Below are positions 44,839 through 52,683 of a DNA stretch of 64,000 bases, one piece after another. The position numbers were made by a program, and so were the translations under genes. Each line of letters opens with the position of its first letter. Positions within the stretch are counted from its first letter, which is position 1. Below the pieces are notes generated by a model. The model did no database searches and was not told the origin of the DNA. It worked only from the letters and a program-made list of their open reading frames with translations. Origin of the DNA: Microthrixaceae bacterium (GTDB lineage: Bacteria; Actinomycetota; Acidimicrobiia; Acidimicrobiales; DATDAH01); contig JACJWK010000002.1 of assembly GCA_020637195.1 (NCBI GenBank), positions 196,317 to 260,316 of the forward strand. Direction: 5' to 3'.

Positions 44839-46209
44839 TCAGATGCGCTCGAAGCCGCGCTGGAGCTCCCAGTCGGTGACCACCTTGTTCGCCGTCGCCC
44901 ACTCCTGCTTCGCGGTGTTGAGCAGGTGGTGGTGCACGTCCTCGCCGAAGGCCTCGCGGGCGACCTCGCTGCCCTCGAACAGCTCGATGGCCTCCACGAG
45001 GGTCGCCGGGACGCGGGGCACGTCGTCTGCCTCGTAGGCGTTGGCTGTGTAGGCCGGCCCCGGCTCGATGCCCTGCTCGATGCCGTGCAGGCCGGCCGCG
45101 ATGGTGGCGGCGAAGGCCAGGTAGGGGTTGCAGTCGGCGCCTGGCACGCGGTTCTCGACCCGGAACCCCTTGCCGTGGCCGACGGTGCGCAGCCCGCAGG
45201 TGCGGTTGTCGCGGCCCCACACCAGCGCGGTGGGCGCCCACGAGTCGGGCAGGTACCGCTTGTACGAGTTCACGTAGGGGGCGTAGCACCAGGCCAGCTC
45301 CCGGCCGGTGGCGATGAGCCCGCCGACGTAGTGCCGGTACACCTCGCTCATGTGGTCCGCGGCGTCGGCGTCCCAGGTGAGCGACTCGGTGCCCTCGGCG
45401 TTCCACAGGCTCGAGTGCAGGTGGCACGACGAGCCGACGTCGTCCATGGACCACTTGGCCATGAACGTGAGCGAACGGTCGTTGAGGGCGGCGATCTCCT
45501 TCGCCCCGTTCTTGTAGACGGTGTGGACGTCGGCCATGGGCAGCGCGTCGTCGTAGGTGATGTTGATCTCGTGCTGGCCGTAGCCGGCCTCGCCCTTCGA
45601 GAACTCCACCGGGATCTCGGCGCCCAGCATCCCGTTGCGGATCTGGCGGATGAGGTACTCGTCCTTGGTGGTCTGGAGGATGTGGTAGTCCTCGATGAAC
45701 TTCGAGTGCGGCGTGAGGCCCTTGTAGCCCTTGTCGTGGGCCTCCTCGTAGGTGTCCATGAAGAGGAAGAACTCGAGCTCGGCGCCGAACTTGACCGAGT
45801 AGCCCCGCTCGGCCGCCCGCTCGATCTGGCGCTTCAGGATCTGGCGGGGGGACACCGCGACGGGCTCGTCGGTGTCCTCGTCGACGAGGTCGCAGATGAC
45901 GAGCGCGGTCTTGTCGAGCCACGGCACGAGGCGCAGGGTCGACAGGTCGGCGAGGCACTTGGCGTCGCCGTAGCCCTGGTCCCAGTTGGCGTAGCGGTAC
46001 CCGGGCAGCGGCGTCATGTCGACGTCGACCGCGAGCAGGTAGTTGCAGACGTGGACCGCCCCCTCGCCGCCGGCGCCCACCACCTGGTCGAGGAAGTACG
46101 GGCCGGTGACGCGCTTGCCCATGAAGCGGCCCTGGAGGTCGGGGAACACGGTGAGGACCGTGTCGATCTCACCCGCCCCGATCATCGCTTCCAGCTCGGT
46201 GAGCTCCAT
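44839..46209 (-). CDS. glutamine synthetase-like gamma-glutamyl ligase
   Basis: A 456-aa member of the glutamine synthetase fold. The catalytic blocks are KFGAELEFFLF (glutamate/metal), GYGQHEINITYDDAL, HLHSSLWN, and VNSYKRYLPDSWAP near the C-terminus, with the late ENRVPGADCNPYLAFAATI. The lack of the adenylylation Tyr region and the PuuA-like spacing point to gamma-glutamyl-amine (polyamine or amino-alcohol) ligation rather than ammonia assimilation, as in GlnA3/PuuA-type enzymes; this is inference. The short-chain dehydrogenase 73 bp upstream on the same strand may act in the same pathway. A Shine-Dalgarno (GAGGAG) precedes ATG 46209. Confidence 0.85.
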   Translation of the reverse strand: MELTELEAMIGAGEIDTVLTVFPDLQGRFMGKRVTGPYFLDQVVGAGGEGAVHVCNYLLAVDVDMTPLPGYRYANWDQGYGDAKCLADLSTLRLVPWLDKTALVICDLVDEDTDEPVAVSPRQILKRQIERAAERGYSVKFGAELEFFLFMDTYEEAHDKGYKGLTPHSKFIEDYHILQTTKDEYLIRQIRNGMLGAEIPVEFSKGEAGYGQHEINITYDDALPMADVHTVYKNGAKEIAALNDRSLTFMAKWSMDDVGSSCHLHSSLWNAEGTESLTWDADAADHMSEVYRHYVGGLIATGRELAWCYAPYVNSYKRYLPDSWAPTALVWGRDNRTCGLRTVGHGKGFRVENRVPGADCNPYLAFAATIAAGLHGIEQGIEPGPAYTANAYEADDVPRVPATLVEAIELFEGSEVAREAFGEDVHHHLLNTAKQEWATANKVVTDWELQRGFERI

Positions 46210-46282
46210 CGTTCGCTCCTCGGTCGTCGGTCGGTCTCGGGTCGGAGGTCGGGGGTCGGCTCGGTCGTTCGGGAGGGTCGGG

Positions 46283-47059
46283 CTACTCCGGCGTGACGTA
46301 CGCGGCGCTGATGCCGCCGTCCACGACGAGCTGCTGGCCGGTCATCAGCGACGACTCGTCGCTGGCCAGGAACAGCGCCGCGTTGGCGATCTCCTGGGCC
46401 TGGCCGAAGCGGCCGATGGGCACGTGCACGAGGCGCCGGGCGCGCTTGGCGTCGTCGGACAGCAGCTCGGCCATGAGGTCGGTCATGATCGGACCGGGGC
46501 AGAGGGCGTTGATGCGGACCCCCTGCTTGGCGTGCTCGACCGCCATCTCGCGGCTCATGGCCAGCACGCCACCCTTGCTGGCGGTGTAGGCGATCTGGGC
46601 GACCGCCGAGCCCATGACGGCGACGAGGCTGGACACGTTGATGATCGAGCCGCCACCCGAGGCGACCATCGCGGGGATGCCGTACTTGCAGCACAGCCAG
46701 ACGCCCTTGAGGTTGACCTCCATGACGACGTCCCACGTCGACTCGGGGGTGTCGAGGGTGGCGCCGTCGTCGGGGGGCATGATGCCGGCGTTGTTGTAGA
46801 GCACGTGCAGCCCGCCGTAGGTGTCGACGGCGAACTGGACCATCGCTTCGACCTGGTCCGCCTTGGACACGTCGACCGGGACGAAGGCCGCGGTGCCGCC
46901 GGCCGCCTCGATCGCGGCGACCGTCTCACGGCCGCTCTGCTCGGAGAACTCGGCCACGACGACCTTGGCGCCCTCGGCGGCGAACAGCTCGGCGGCGACC
47001 CGCCCGAGCCCCTGCCCCGCGCCGGTGATCAGCGCGACCTTCCCGTCCAACCTGCCCAT
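46283..47059 (-). CDS. short-chain dehydrogenase/reductase
   Basis: A 258-aa classical SDR. NAD(P)-binding TGAGQGLG is at residues 13-20, NNAG at about 90, the catalytic Ser in NVSSLVAVMG, and the YxxxK as YTASK. It oxidises or reduces an alcohol/ketone with NAD(P)H. A -10-like TAGGGT is on the minus strand about 80 nt upstream. It heads the two-gene transcript with the glutamine synthetase-like ligase. Confidence 0.9.
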   Translation of the reverse strand: MGRLDGKVALITGAGQGLGRVAAELFAAEGAKVVVAEFSEQSGRETVAAIEAAGGTAAFVPVDVSKADQVEAMVQFAVDTYGGLHVLYNNAGIMPPDDGATLDTPESTWDVVMEVNLKGVWLCCKYGIPAMVASGGGSIINVSSLVAVMGSAVAQIAYTASKGGVLAMSREMAVEHAKQGVRINALCPGPIMTDLMAELLSDDAKRARRLVHVPIGRFGQAQEIANAALFLASDESSLMTGQQLVVDGGISAAYVTPE

Positions 47060-47168
47060 GGGTCCCGACCCACCCTTCTCTCGCGCGTGCTCGTCCGTCC
47101 CGGCCCCACGTCCCGCGTCCGGTGGGGTGGATGTCGCACCCTATTGCCTCGGCGACGGCCGGGGCCGC

Positions 47169-48224
47169 TCAGGCCGGTGCCACCTCGACCTCCGACGCCT
47201 TGAACCCGGCCCAGACCGGGTCCCCGACGCGGAGCCCGAGGTCGGCCAGGGCGCCGGCGGTGACGTCGGCGACCAGGGGGAGCGCGCCGTCGACCTGCAC
47301 CCGGACGGTGTCGCCCCGGTGCTCGATGCCGGCGATGCGCCCCTCGACCAGGTTCCGGGGCGAGCCCTCGGGTCGAGCGAGGTGCAGGCTGATCGCGCGC
47401 GGCGACACGACGGCGATGGCCGGGCCGGCGGGTGCCGGCCCGGGGACGACCAGCGGCGCGCCGCCCTCGACGACGAGCCGGCGGCCGTCCCCGCGGCCGC
47501 GCCAGAGGTTCAGGCCGACGACGCTGGCCGTGTAGGGCGTGCGGGGGTGGCGGCGCAGCTCGTCGGGCGTGCCCTGCTGCACGACCGCGCCGTCCTCGAC
47601 CACGACCAGCCGGTCGGCGAGCACGAGCGCCTCGACGGGATCGTGGGTCACGAGGAGCCGGGCGCCCGAGAAGGTGCCGAGGTGGCGGCGCAGGTCGGTG
47701 CGCACCGCCGGCCGCGTCTGCGCGTCCAGGGCGGACAGCGGCTCGTCCAAGAGCAGCACCCGCGGGCGGGTCGCCAGGGCGCGGGCGAGCGCGACGAGTT
47801 GGGCCTGGCCCCCCGACAGGGCGGTCGGGCGGTCGCCGGCCCGACCCGCCAGCCCGATGCGGTCGAGCCAGTCCCGGGCCTCGGACCGCGCCGGCCCGGC
47901 CCGGGTGCCGGCGCAGCGCAGTCCGAAGGCCACGTTGTCGAGCACCGACAGGTGGGGGAAGAGGCGCCCGTCCTGGAACACCACGCCGACGGGGCGGTCC
48001 TCGGGGGGCCGGTCGACGCCGGCGTCCGAGTCGAGCACGGGGTCGCCGTCGATGCGCACGTGGCCGTCGGCGCGGACGAGACCGGCGATGGCGCCGAGCA
48101 GGGTGCTCTTCCCGGCCCCGTTGGGCCCGAGCACCACGACGAGCTCGCCCGCGGCGGCGGTGACCGCGGCGTCGAGGCGGAACGCCGGCCGCTCGACCAC
48201 CACGGCGGCGTCGAGCACGATCAC
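47169..48224 (-). CDS. modC: molybdate ABC transporter ATP-binding protein
   Basis: A 351-aa importer ATPase. Walker A is GPNGAGKSTLL, the signature TALSGGQAQLVALARAL, and Walker B VLLLDEPLSALD. The C-terminal region carries a TOBE/Mop-type domain (LRVGDPVWAGFKASEVEVAP, the last about 65 residues) that binds molybdate or tungstate in ModC proteins. The start GTG 48224 has no strong Shine-Dalgarno. It is separated from the permease gene by 88 bp that contain a 44-bp palindrome. Together with modB and modA it imports molybdate. Confidence 0.9.
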   Translation of the reverse strand: MIVLDAAVVVERPAFRLDAAVTAAAGELVVVLGPNGAGKSTLLGAIAGLVRADGHVRIDGDPVLDSDAGVDRPPEDRPVGVVFQDGRLFPHLSVLDNVAFGLRCAGTRAGPARSEARDWLDRIGLAGRAGDRPTALSGGQAQLVALARALATRPRVLLLDEPLSALDAQTRPAVRTDLRRHLGTFSGARLLVTHDPVEALVLADRLVVVEDGAVVQQGTPDELRRHPRTPYTASVVGLNLWRGRGDGRRLVVEGGAPLVVPGPAPAGPAIAVVSPRAISLHLARPEGSPRNLVEGRIAGIEHRGDTVRVQVDGALPLVADVTAGALADLGLRVGDPVWAGFKASEVEVAPA

Positions 48225-48242
48225 CGCCGCTCCCCAACCGTT

Positions 48243-48286
48243 CTGGCTCCCGATTTCGGTGCCACGGCACCGAAATCGGGAGCCAG
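48243..48286. repeat. 44-bp palindrome (copy A) between modB and modC
   Basis: A perfect 21-bp inverted repeat with a 2-nt centre. The left arm starts CTGGCTCCCGATTTCG and the right arm is its exact complement. Flanks are GTT before and TTC after. The core differs from copy C only at one paired position (A/T for T/A). Confidence 0.9.
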
Positions 48287-48312
48287 TTCGGCGGGCGGTC
48301 GTGTCAGGGCGC

Positions 48313-49194
48313 TCACGGTCGGTCCCCGGTCGGCGCGTCGCCGCCGGTGGCCAGCCAGCGGTCGCGGAGGCCGACGAGGACGGCGAGGGAGATCGCGACC
48401 ATCACGAGGCTGAGGGCGATGGCGGCGCCCCGGTCGCTCTCGCGGGTGACGAACACCGCGAGCGGCATCGTCTGGGTGCGGCCCTGGAGGTTGCCGGCGA
48501 AGGTGATGGTCGCCCCGAACTCGCCGAGGGCGCGGGCCCAGCACAGGACGGCCCCGGCGACCAGCGCCGGCCGCACCGCCGGCAGGGTCACGCGGCGGAA
48601 CACCGTCCACGGCCGGGCGCCGAGGGTGGCGGCGGCATCCTCGTACCGGCGGTCGGCGGCCCGGAAGGCCGCCTCGACGGTCACGACGAGGAAGGGCATG
48701 GCCACGAAGGTCTCGGCCACCACCACGCCGGCGGTCGAGAAGGGCAGCACGATGCCGAACCACTGGTCGAGGTACTGGCCGACCAGGCCGCGGCGGCCGA
48801 GGGCGAGGAGCAGGGCGGCGCCGCCGACGACCGGGGGCAGCACCATCGGCAGGGTCACGAGCGCCCGGGCCACCCGCCGACCGGGGAAGGCGACCCGGGC
48901 GAGCACCCAGGCCAGGGGCACGCCGAGGGCGACGGACACCACGGTGGCGACGGTGCTCGTGAGCAGCGACAGGCGCAGCGCCTCACGGACGGCCTCGGTG
49001 CCGAGGAGCGCCCAGAGGTCGCTCCAGGGGGCGCGTTGCACCAGCCCGGCGAGCGGGAGCACCACCAGCAGACCGCCGACGACCGCGGGGACGACGAGCA
49101 CGACAGGCGCCCGTCGGCGCCCCCGGCGCGCCCGGCGCCCGGGCTCGCGCGTGCGATCGGCGGCGTCCACGACCCGAATGGTGCCGCGCGTCAC
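48313..49194 (-). CDS. modB: molybdate ABC transporter permease
   Basis: A 293-aa membrane protein with about six helices (VLVVPAVVGGLLVVLPLAGL; STVATVVSVALGVPLAWVLA; VVGGAALLLALG). The cytoplasmic EAA loop is EDAAATLGARPWTVFRRVTL, which contacts ModC; GEFGATITFAGN is highly typical of ModB. The N-terminus has an Arg-rich stretch before the first helix. It lies 82 bp downstream of modA in the same operon. Confidence 0.9.
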   Translation of the reverse strand: MTRGTIRVVDAADRTREPGRRARRGRRRAPVVLVVPAVVGGLLVVLPLAGLVQRAPWSDLWALLGTEAVREALRLSLLTSTVATVVSVALGVPLAWVLARVAFPGRRVARALVTLPMVLPPVVGGAALLLALGRRGLVGQYLDQWFGIVLPFSTAGVVVAETFVAMPFLVVTVEAAFRAADRRYEDAAATLGARPWTVFRRVTLPAVRPALVAGAVLCWARALGEFGATITFAGNLQGRTQTMPLAVFVTRESDRGAAIALSLVMVAISLAVLVGLRDRWLATGGDAPTGDRP

Positions 49195-49276
49195 CCCTGC
49201 CGCGCCCGGACCGTCACCGGGCTGCGGCCGGCGGCGGCCCGGAGACGGTCCGGGACCGCGGGGACCGCAGGGGCGG

Positions 49277-50101
49277 TCACGACGGCGGCAGGAACCCGTG
49301 GTCCGCCAAGACCGCCTGGCCGGCGTCGGAGAGGACGTAGTCGACGAAGGCGGTGGCTCCGTCGGCCGACGGCGCCTCGGCCACGGTGGCGATGGGGTAG
49401 GTGGCGTCGACGTTGAACTCCTCGGGGATCTCGACCCCGTCGACGTCGTCGTCGTCGGCGGTCACGTCGGTGACGTAGACGATGCCGCCGTCGAGCTCGC
49501 CGCTCGCGACCTTGGCCACCACGTCGGTGACCTTGGCCTCCTCCGAGTCGATCGACGGGGTCACGCCGGCGTTGTCGAAGACCGCCCGGGCGTACGCGCC
49601 GCAGGGCACCTCCGGCGCGCACACGCCGAGGAAGAGGTCCGCCTCGGCGAAGTCCTCGATGCCGGTGATCCCGGCGGGGTTGCCCGCCGGCACCGCGATC
49701 TCCGCCTGGTTGCGGGCGAACACCTGCGGCTCGGCGCCCTCGTCGCCGGCCTCGACGAGCTTGTCCATGTTGCTCTCGTCGGCGGAGGCGAACACGTCGG
49801 CGGTGCCGAGCGCCTCACCGCTCGTGATCGAGTCGACGAGGTCCGACGACGCGCCGAAGCTGAGCTCGACGGTCGTGCCGGGGTTGGCGGCCTCGAAGCC
49901 CTCGCCGATCTCGGTGAACGCGTCGGTGAGCGACGAGGCGGCGAAGACGGTGACGGTCTGGGCGTCGACGGGCGCGGTCGTCGCCGGGTCACCCGACTCG
50001 GCCACGTCGTCGCCGTCCGAGCCGCAGGCGACGAGGCTTGCGACCAGGGCTGCGGCGAGGCCCAGCGTGGCGAGTCGGCGGGCGGTGTGGCGGGCGGTCA
50101 C
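49277..50101 (-). CDS. modA: molybdate-binding lipoprotein
   Basis: A 274-aa substrate-binding lipoprotein. Lipobox VASLVACGS near residue 26, then the ModA start VTVFAASSLTDAFTEIGEGF with the anion-contacting Ser pair. FGASSDLVDSITSGE and ADVFASADESNMDKL supply further ligand contacts. It captures molybdate (or tungstate) outside the cell and hands it to ModB. GTG 50101 overlaps the upstream regulator stop (GTGA), so translation is coupled. Confidence 0.92.
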   Translation of the reverse strand: MTARHTARRLATLGLAAALVASLVACGSDGDDVAESGDPATTAPVDAQTVTVFAASSLTDAFTEIGEGFEAANPGTTVELSFGASSDLVDSITSGEALGTADVFASADESNMDKLVEAGDEGAEPQVFARNQAEIAVPAGNPAGITGIEDFAEADLFLGVCAPEVPCGAYARAVFDNAGVTPSIDSEEAKVTDVVAKVASGELDGGIVYVTDVTADDDDVDGVEIPEEFNVDATYPIATVAEAPSADGATAFVDYVLSDAGQAVLADHGFLPPS

Positions 50102-50499
50102 GACGCCGCCGGGAGGGAGATGACGACGTCGGTCGACTTCACCGACGCGACGGCGAGCACGCCGGGGGCCAGCTTCAGCTCCTCGGCCGCCTCGGACGTG
50201 AGGATCGAGACGAGGCGGTAGGGGCCGGCGGCGAGCTCGACCTTGGCGACGATGTCGTCGCTCGTGACCTTGGTGACGATGCCCGTGAAGCGGTTCCGGG
50301 CCGAGCTGGCCCCGATGGCGGGGATCTCCACCTGCCCGGCGGCCGACTCGAGGAACGCGGCCAGGTCGGCCCCGTCGATCACCCGATCCCCCCGCTCGGT
50401 CCGGCTGGTGGCCAGCCGCCCGTCGTCGCACCAGCGCCGCACCGTGTCGGCGCTGACCCCCAGCAGGTCCGCCACCTGCCCTGGTCGATAGCTTGGCAT
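50098..50499 (-). CDS. HTH-TOBE molybdate-responsive regulator
   Basis: A 133-aa two-domain protein, first gene of the mod operon. The N-terminus is an excisionase/MerR-like winged helix (PGQVADLLGVSADTVRRWCDDGRL), the C-terminus a Mop/TOBE molybdate-binding domain (ARNRFTGIVTKVTSDDIVAK; ELKLAPGVLAVASVKSTDVV). In effect it is a compact ModE made from different parts: the enterobacterial ModE has another type of DNA-binding domain and two Mop units. It probably represses the operon when molybdate is bound. On the minus strand TAGGGT lies 6 nt before ATG 50499. Confidence 0.85.
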   Translation of the reverse strand: MPSYRPGQVADLLGVSADTVRRWCDDGRLATSRTERGDRVIDGADLAAFLESAAGQVEIPAIGASSARNRFTGIVTKVTSDDIVAKVELAAGPYRLVSILTSEAAEELKLAPGVLAVASVKSTDVVISLPAAS

Positions 50500-50505
50500 C
50501 TGCCC

Positions 50506-50511
50506 ACCCTA
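50506..50511 (-). promoter_or_regulatory. leaderless -10 of the mod operon
   Basis: On the minus strand TAGGGT, then 6 nt, then ATG 50499. Confidence 0.5.
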
Positions 50512-50550
50512 AGCCATCCACACCCTCGCGTCTGCCTACCTCAATCCGAA

Positions 50551-50594
50551 CTGGCTCCTGATTTCGGTGCTGGAACACCGAAATCAGGAGCCGG
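50551..50594. repeat. 44-bp palindrome (copy B) upstream of the mod operon
   Basis: Arms of 19 bp (CTGGCTCCTGATTTCGGTG and its complement with one mismatch) around CTGGAA. The stop codon of the AbiEi/DUF559 gene (50584-50586, minus strand) lies inside the right arm. Confidence 0.85.
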
Positions 50595-51498
50595 AACGGA
50601 GGGCTCGGAGGCGCCGGACCGTCCGGGCGGGGTCGAACCAGATCTCCGAGTCGGTGAACGCCTCGACGCGGTACCCGTCGGCCTCCAGCGCCCGCCGCCG
50701 GGCGGCATCGAGGCGCCGATCGATGAGGGCACCGTGGCAGAAGGCGCTGTCGACCTCGATGATCAGGCGCCGGCGGCGGCTGAGGAAGTCGACCCGTCCC
50801 AGCCACTCACGGCCGAGGACCTGGTGCTGGCGTTCGAAGTCGTCCCACCCCGCCTCCCGGGCCAGCTGCTGGAAGCGGTCCTCGAGGTTCGTGTCGTTCG
50901 GTCGGTAGTCGGGCCCGCGATCCTCGATCAGCTCCCGCATCAGGGCGATCCCGGGCCGGCCACGCGTCGCCAACTCCCGGAGCATGCGGGTGACGCTGGT
51001 GAAGGAGAGGAGGTTCGCCGCCCACGCTCGATCGAGGGCCTTCTCGGCGAGCCACGGCCGGGTCGCAGCGAGGTCGAACGGGATGCGCGACGGGACGATG
51101 ACGGGAACGCCGTCGAGCACGGTTCGATGATGGCGGGGGAGCAGGCGGGGCTCATGGACGATGTCGGCGAGCCGTGCCGGCTGTGAGCGGGTGTTGCGGC
51201 GGCGGGCGACCTCGATCTCGTTCAGGCGGAAGCCGCGGACACGCCACCACGCGGCGTCCGAGGTGTGGGACAGCGCCGCGCCTTCGCCGGCATCGAGCAC
51301 GGCCTCCATGACCCGTTGGCCACGCGATCGCGGCGAGCCGACTCGACGGATGACGGTCCCGGTCACGCGCTCCCACCCACCCGAATCCATCAGGTGATCG
51401 ACTTGGTCGTAGGTGAGGCCCAGGGCGTGGGCCTGGCGGGTGGCGACCGACCCGTGCTGGCGTGCGGACAGGGCGTACAGCTGGTCGGCGTCGTGCAT
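50584..51498 (-). CDS. AbiEi-like/DUF559 protein
   Basis: A 304-aa protein with an N-terminal AbiEi antitoxin-type winged helix (ARQHGSVATRQAHALGLTYD, then QVDHLMDSGGWERV) and a C-terminal DUF559 domain related to very-short-patch and PD-(D/E)xK nucleases (GREWLGRVDFLSRRRRLIIE, then VDSAFCHG with the acidic metal site). In actinobacteria these are abundant, usually without a toxin partner, and no function is proven. No AbiEii-type toxin gene is adjacent. GGGGAAG precedes ATG 51498. The stop falls inside palindrome copy B. Confidence 0.82.
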   Translation of the reverse strand: MHDADQLYALSARQHGSVATRQAHALGLTYDQVDHLMDSGGWERVTGTVIRRVGSPRSRGQRVMEAVLDAGEGAALSHTSDAAWWRVRGFRLNEIEVARRRNTRSQPARLADIVHEPRLLPRHHRTVLDGVPVIVPSRIPFDLAATRPWLAEKALDRAWAANLLSFTSVTRMLRELATRGRPGIALMRELIEDRGPDYRPNDTNLEDRFQQLAREAGWDDFERQHQVLGREWLGRVDFLSRRRRLIIEVDSAFCHGALIDRRLDAARRRALEADGYRVEAFTDSEIWFDPARTVRRLRALRSGS

Positions 51499-51590
51499 GG
51501 CTTCCCCAAGGTCGATGGCGCGGTGGGGAAGCGCTTCGGAAGGTAGTCCTCGAGGCGGCGCCGGTCACTCCCTGATCGAGCTCGCTCGAA

Positions 51591-51634
51591 CTGGCTCCCG
51601 TTTTCGGTGCCGTGGCACCGAAAACGGGAGCCAG
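51591..51634. repeat. 44-bp palindrome (copy C) in a divergent promoter region
   Basis: A perfect 21-bp inverted repeat (arm begins CTGGCTCCCGTTTTCG) with a 2-nt centre GT. It lies between the leftward DUF559 gene and the rightward MscS gene, so it is not a terminator. The right flank CAGAACGGGGTTCGGGG (51632-51648) recurs at 22291-22307. Confidence 0.9.
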
Positions 51635-51675
51635 AACGGGGTTCGGGGGCGCACGGACGGCGCCGGCGGAATGGG

Positions 51676-51681
51676 TAGGGT
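51676..51681 (+). promoter_or_regulatory. leaderless -10 of the MscS-xylA transcript
   Basis: TAGGGT, then 6 nt, then GTG 51688. Confidence 0.5.
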
Positions 51682-51687
51682 CGGAGG

Positions 51688-52683
51688 GTGGCTGAGCCGT
51701 GCGGCGCGTCGCCGAGTTGGGTGTGCGAGCGGGTCTACGAGGCCACCGAGAACGAGGCGCTCGCCGAGGCCCTCGACTGGCTCGTCCACCGGCCGCTCAA
51801 GATCCTCGGCATCGTCGTGCTCGCCTGGATCGGCGTGCGCCTGTCGAAGCGCCTGGTCGCCCGGATCGTCGACGGGCTCGACAAGCCGCCACCCGGCCTC
51901 GGTTCGCTCACCCCGGAGGTGTCGGCCCGGGCCGCGGCGCGCGCCCGCACCCTGTCGTCGGTCCTGGTCGGGGTGGCCACCGCGACCATCTACACGATCG
52001 CGTTCCTCACCATCCTGGGCGAGTTCGAGATCGACCTCGCACCGCTCATCGCCGGCGCCGGCATCGCCGGCGTGGCGCTCGGCTTCGGTGCGCAGAGCAT
52101 GGTCAAGGACTTCCTCTCCGGCTTCTTCATGATCGTCGAGGACCAGTTCGGCGTCGGCGACGTGATCGACGTCGGCGAGGCCACCGGCACGGTCGAGCGC
52201 CTGACCCTGCGCTCGACCCGCCTCCGCTCGGTGGACGGCACGGTCTGGCACGTCCCCAACGGCGTCATCGAGCGCGTCGGCAACCAGTCCCAGCAGTGGG
52301 CGCGGGCCCTGCTCGACGTGTCGGTGGCCTACGGCACGGACCTGCGGCGGGCCCAGGACGTGATCAAGGCCACCGCCGACGGCCTCTGGCGCGACGACGA
52401 GTGGCGGCTGCTCCTGCTCGAGGAGCCCGAGTTGTGGGGCGTGGAGATGCTGGCCGCCGACAGCGTCGACATCCGCCTCGTGCTGAAGACCAGGCCCGGC
52501 ATGCAGTGGAAGGTGATGCGCGAGCTGCGCATCCGGCTCAAAGAGGCGCTCGACGCGGAGGGCATCGAGATCCCGTTCCAGCAGCGCACGCTGTGGATCC
52601 GCAACGAGGGCGACCCGGCGTCGGCCCCGCTGCCGCCGGGGGGCGCCGACGCCGACGACGACCAAGCGGAGGGGGACCGGTGA
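51688..52683 (+). CDS. small-conductance mechanosensitive channel (MscS family)
   Basis: A 331-aa channel. Three N-terminal membrane segments, the last the pore-lining TM3 (LIAGAGIAGVALGFGAQSMV) with Gly/Ala packing, then the beta domain (FMIVEDQFGVGDVIDVGEAT, GTVWHVPNG) and a C-terminal alpha/beta domain. The tail is acidic (DADDDQAEGDR). It releases solutes on hypo-osmotic shock. The stop overlaps the xylose isomerase start by 4 nt, an unexpected partner for a channel gene. Confidence 0.9.
   Translation: MAEPCGASPSWVCERVYEATENEALAEALDWLVHRPLKILGIVVLAWIGVRLSKRLVARIVDGLDKPPPGLGSLTPEVSARAAARARTLSSVLVGVATATIYTIAFLTILGEFEIDLAPLIAGAGIAGVALGFGAQSMVKDFLSGFFMIVEDQFGVGDVIDVGEATGTVERLTLRSTRLRSVDGTVWHVPNGVIERVGNQSQQWARALLDVSVAYGTDLRRAQDVIKATADGLWRDDEWRLLLLEEPELWGVEMLAADSVDIRLVLKTRPGMQWKVMRELRIRLKEALDAEGIEIPFQQRTLWIRNEGDPASAPLPPGGADADDDQAEGDR

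Noticed and set aside
46210..46282. GGTCGG-rich stretch as an operator array upstream of the glutamine synthetase-like gene
   Set aside because: The units are irregular in spacing and sequence and look like low-complexity GC DNA.
48243..48286. Palindrome A as an ordinary terminator between modB and modC
   Set aside because: No T-tract on either strand, modC would be cut off from its operon, and copy C of the same element lies in a divergent promoter.
50098..50600. Moco or molybdate riboswitch upstream of the mod operon
   Set aside because: The -10 element lies 6 nt before the start codon, leaving no leader for an RNA switch.
50584..51498. Complete AbiE toxin-antitoxin system
   Set aside because: Only the AbiEi-like helix is present, fused to DUF559; no AbiEii nucleotidyltransferase gene is adjacent.
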